Shown: one piece after another, positions 61,530 to 64,000 of the stretch
Numbering within the stretch: position 1 is the stretch's first letter
How the letters are laid out: every line of letters begins with the position of its first letter
Source of the DNA: Comamonas piscis
GTDB taxonomy: Bacteria > Pseudomonadota > Gammaproteobacteria > Burkholderiales > Burkholderiaceae_C
Direction: 5' to 3'
Assembly (NCBI RefSeq): GCF_014109725.1
Contig: NZ_CP058554.1
Location: 186,001-250,000 of the forward strand
DNA length: 64,000 nt
Made by a program: the position numbers and the translations under genes
Notes under the pieces: generated by a model
Databases searched by the model: none
Seen by the model: the letters and a program-made list of their open reading frames with translations, nothing else
What the model was told of the DNA's origin: nothing

Positions 61530-64000
61530 GGCGACGCAGGTGCGCCCTGCCAGCGGGTGCCAGCGGGCAGGCGCTCGCCCTTCATCACCAAGGTCATGGG
61601 GCCCAGCTGCACGCCATCGCCCACCTCGGCGCTGTAGAGCACGGTGCAGCGCGCGCCCACCGTCACCCGCGCGCCAATGACGACGTCGTCCACCTTCATC
61701 ACCCGGTCCTCAAACAAATGGGTTTGCGGGCAAGACAGGGCATTGAGCTCGCTGTGGTCGCCAATGGTCACGCAGTCATGCTCGGTGATGTCGGTGGTGT
61801 CCAGGTAGGCGCTGCTGGCAATCTTGCTGCCCAGCAGGTTCATCGCCAGGTTGAGCCAGGGCGTGCCGCGCAGGTAGCGCAAAAAGTTGGGCACCGCTAT
61901 GCCTTCGTACATGCTGGTAGTGGCCTCGGACAGCCAGACAAAGGGCGTCCACATCGGAATCGCCTTTTTGCGGTAGCGCCCCACCAGCAACCACTTGAAC
62001 AGCGCCACCGCCCAGAAGGCGACCAGGCCAAAGACCATGCCGGCAACGGCCAGGTCCAGCACCACGGCGCCCCAGCGGCCGGCAGCGGCCAGCGGCATCG
62101 CATCGAGCACGATCGCATAACCGGCGGCAATCACCAGCGCATGCGGCGCGCCAATACGGAAGGCCTCGACCAGGCCCCGGCCCAGCACGCGGCGGCGCGA
62201 GGGGGCAAAGGTCAGGTGGTCGGGGTAGCCCTGCACCACTTCGCGCGCCGGCAGGTTGATGGCCGGCGAGCCAATCCAGGTCTGGCCGGCCTGCATATCG
62301 GCATTGCGCGGCACGGCCGACATCACCCCGATCAGCACCCCTTCGGGGATAGTTGAGCCATCGGGCACATAGGCGCCATTGCCGATAAAGCTGCGGCGCG
62401 ACACCACCGTGGGCTGCACCGTCATGTAGCCGCCATCAATGCGCTCATCGCCCAGCATCACCGCATCGGCCACAAAGCACTCATCACCCAGGGTCAGCAT
62501 GTCAGGCACCACGCCCAGCGCGGTCGATAGCTCGGTGCGCTTGCCCACCTTGGCACCCAGCATGCGGTACCAGCTGGCCGAAAACACCGTGGCATAGATG
62601 CCGTGCAAGGTGGCCAGGCTGCCTTCCTGGATCTGGTTGGTGAGCCACTTGCCCAGGTAGCGGCCGCTGTGTACCGACCAGGTGCCCGGCTGCAGCCGGG
62701 GCAGGAACAGATAACGGATCAAGGCCGCCACCAGCATGGTGCAGACCACCAGCACCAGACTGGCCGGCAGCGCCAGCACAAAGAACTTGAAGAAACGCAG
62801 GATAAACGCACCCAGCGCATCGACCGTGCCATCCTCCAGCAGAGGCCGCACCGAGATCGAATCCACATCCAGCCAGTCGATCAGCAAGAACGCGGGGAAC
62901 ACCGGCATAAAGAACAGGGTCGCAATGCTCAGGCCACCCACCGCATACACCAGCATCTCCCAAACGCGCCAAGCGGCGCTGGGCCGCACACGCTCGGGCA
63001 TGCAGCTGCTGTCAAACTCCGACACCGCTTGCGCAGGCGAGCCGGCCCAGACGCTGCGCGCAGGCTGCACCTGGCCATCGCTCAGGCTCGACTGCCCTTC
63101 CAGATGCGCCCAGTCGCCCAGGCGGGTATTGCCCTCCAGCACCACATAGGAGCCAATGCAGGCCTCGGCGCCAATATCGACAGGGCCCAGCAGCAGCCAG
63201 CCGCCCTCGACCCGGGCGTTCTCCAGGCTCACCACATTGCCCACACTGGCACCTGCGCCAATACGCAGCAGATCGGGGGCGCGCACGGTCATGGAGCCCA
63301 GCACCACATCCGTGCCCACCTTGGCGCCCAGCGCGCGCAGCCACAGCGGGAACAGCGAGGAGCCGGTGATCATGCCCACCGGCACGGCTTCGACCAAGCG
63401 ATCCACCAGCCACCAGCGGAAATAGGTCAGCCCCCACAGCGGGTAGCGCCCCGCCTTGAGCCGGCCCGCAATCAGCCACTTGCCCGCCCAGGCCACGGCA
63501 AACTCCAGCACCGTGGCCAGCGCAAAAGCCAGCACCGAGATGGCAATGGCCAGCGGCACCGAGTCGTTCTCGTCCCCGGTGAAGAAGTGGTAGGTGAAGA
63601 ACGGCGCCAGCCATTGCGCCATCTTGACCAGCACCAAAAACGGAATCGCCAGCGCCTGCGCGGCACCGCAGCGCCAGCGGCGCAAGGCCGAATGCTCGCG
63701 GAACGCGCGGGGTGCGGCGGCTGGCGCATCGTCCGCCACCATGCCCGCTTGCAAGACCTCGGCAATCGCACCCACACGGCGCTGCTGGTAGATCGTGCTG
63801 ACGGTGGCCTGTGCAAAACGCGGGTCGGCACGCAGCATCGAGGTCAGCCGCGCCGCGAACAGCGAGTGGCCGCCCAGGTCGCTGAAGAAGTCCAAGGAGC
63901 GGCGGATGGGCTGGCCCGGAAAGATCTTCGCCAGCGCAGCAAACAGCAGCTCCTCGGCCGGGGTCTCGGCAGTGTCCGAGTCACCGCTGTCCACGGCAGC
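61517..64000 (-). CDS. Pls/PosA-type non-ribosomal peptide synthetase, carrier and terminal domains (partial)
   Basis: 827 codons visible; the 5' part lies beyond 64000, and the apparent GTG near the edge is probably internal. A carrier domain shows the phosphopantetheine Ser in LGGHSL (codon at 63863-63865). Then come about six hydrophobic segments with three blocks rich in hexapeptide (left-handed helix) repeats (LLRIGAGASVGNVVSLENARVEGG, TLGDECFVADAVMLG, TIGDHSELNAL). This layout matches the terminal domain of epsilon-poly-lysine-type synthetases, which join one amino acid into a chain. The missing adenylation domain should be just upstream. Confidence 0.85.
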   Translation of the reverse strand, partial: AAVDSGDSDTAETPAEELLFAALAKIFPGQPIRRSLDFFSDLGGHSLFAARLTSMLRADPRFAQATVSTIYQQRRVGAIAEVLQAGMVADDAPAAAPRAFREHSALRRWRCGAAQALAIPFLVLVKMAQWLAPFFTYHFFTGDENDSVPLAIAISVLAFALATVLEFAVAWAGKWLIAGRLKAGRYPLWGLTYFRWWLVDRLVEAVPVGMITGSSLFPLWLRALGAKVGTDVVLGSMTVRAPDLLRIGAGASVGNVVSLENARVEGGWLLLGPVDIGAEACIGSYVVLEGNTRLGDWAHLEGQSSLSDGQVQPARSVWAGSPAQAVSEFDSSCMPERVRPSAAWRVWEMLVYAVGGLSIATLFFMPVFPAFLLIDWLDVDSISVRPLLEDGTVDALGAFILRFFKFFVLALPASLVLVVCTMLVAALIRYLFLPRLQPGTWSVHSGRYLGKWLTNQIQEGSLATLHGIYATVFSASWYRMLGAKVGKRTELSTALGVVPDMLTLGDECFVADAVMLGDERIDGGYMTVQPTVVSRRSFIGNGAYVPDGSTIPEGVLIGVMSAVPRNADMQAGQTWIGSPAINLPAREVVQGYPDHLTFAPSRRRVLGRGLVEAFRIGAPHALVIAAGYAIVLDAMPLAAAGRWGAVVLDLAVAGMVFGLVAFWAVALFKWLLVGRYRKKAIPMWTPFVWLSEATTSMYEGIAVPNFLRYLRGTPWLNLAMNLLGSKIASSAYLDTTDITEHDCVTIGDHSELNALSCPQTHLFEDRVMKVDDVVIGARVTVGARCTVLYSAEVGDGVQLGPMTLVMKGERLPAGTRWQGAPASPWRA

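Overview
The window is high-GC, densely packed DNA from a betaproteobacterium, most likely Comamonadaceae (Comamonas/Delftia/Acidovorax group). The assignment rests on overall gene content, on many ATGA start/stop overlaps, on a Pls/PosA-type peptide synthetase end domain and on a C-terminal tail resembling IPTL-CTERM. It reads as chromosome: housekeeping and metabolic genes (serA, pyrE, xth, tag, pntAB, radA, pdxY, rbs operon, ampG) mixed with accessory loci. I see no tRNA, rRNA, CRISPR array or insertion sequence.

Layout. 1-4905 (minus): a TauD-type dioxygenase followed by a complete sugar-type ABC importer whose ATPase runs off the left edge. 5.0-13.2 kb: serA with its terminator, an Old Yellow Enzyme reductase, small lipoprotein and membrane genes, a GNAT, tag, a DUF4124-like protein, and pyrE and xth diverging from overlapping start codons. 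13.2-18.7 kb: pntAB, a cupin, an AraC regulator and a GloC-like hydrolase. 18.7-23.3 kb: a xenosiderophore locus (FepA-like receptor, AraC/PchR-like regulator, Tat/lipobox esterase) with Fur-like boxes and a shared sequence element upstream of both target genes. 23.3-24.2 kb: an M48 protease.

24.3-31.1 kb is the most unusual region. One overlapping plus-strand run encodes an exported protein with a sorting-like tail, a collagen-like protein with 36 Gly-X-Y triplets, an Asp/Asn beta-hydroxylase with a C-terminal Nif11-like domain, a sulfotransferase, a Tat-exported binding protein and a phage-tail-collar protein. It converges on a minus-strand operon of a DUF6916-like protein, a GNAT and a free-standing APS kinase, which makes the PAPS precursor that sulfotransferases need. 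I propose this as an undescribed system for making, modifying and displaying a collagen-like or tail-collar surface structure. The gene families are seen; the joint function is inferred.

31-51 kb: EamA exporter, AraC regulator, ampG, a two-component system, the rbsBACRKD ribose operon with an 18-bp palindromic operator, a YbfB-type MFS transporter divergent from a LysR gene across a nested palindrome, nitronate monooxygenase, pdxY, a GNAT, O-antigen ligase with a glycosyltransferase and a zinc-finger protein, and MarC. 51-64 kb: a periplasmic S1C-type protease overlapping an FHA membrane protein, an aldo/keto reductase, a PhyH dioxygenase, radA, a glutathione transferase, two solute-binding proteins, and a phosphopantetheinyl transferase after the 3' part of a Pls/PosA-type synthetase that runs off the right edge.
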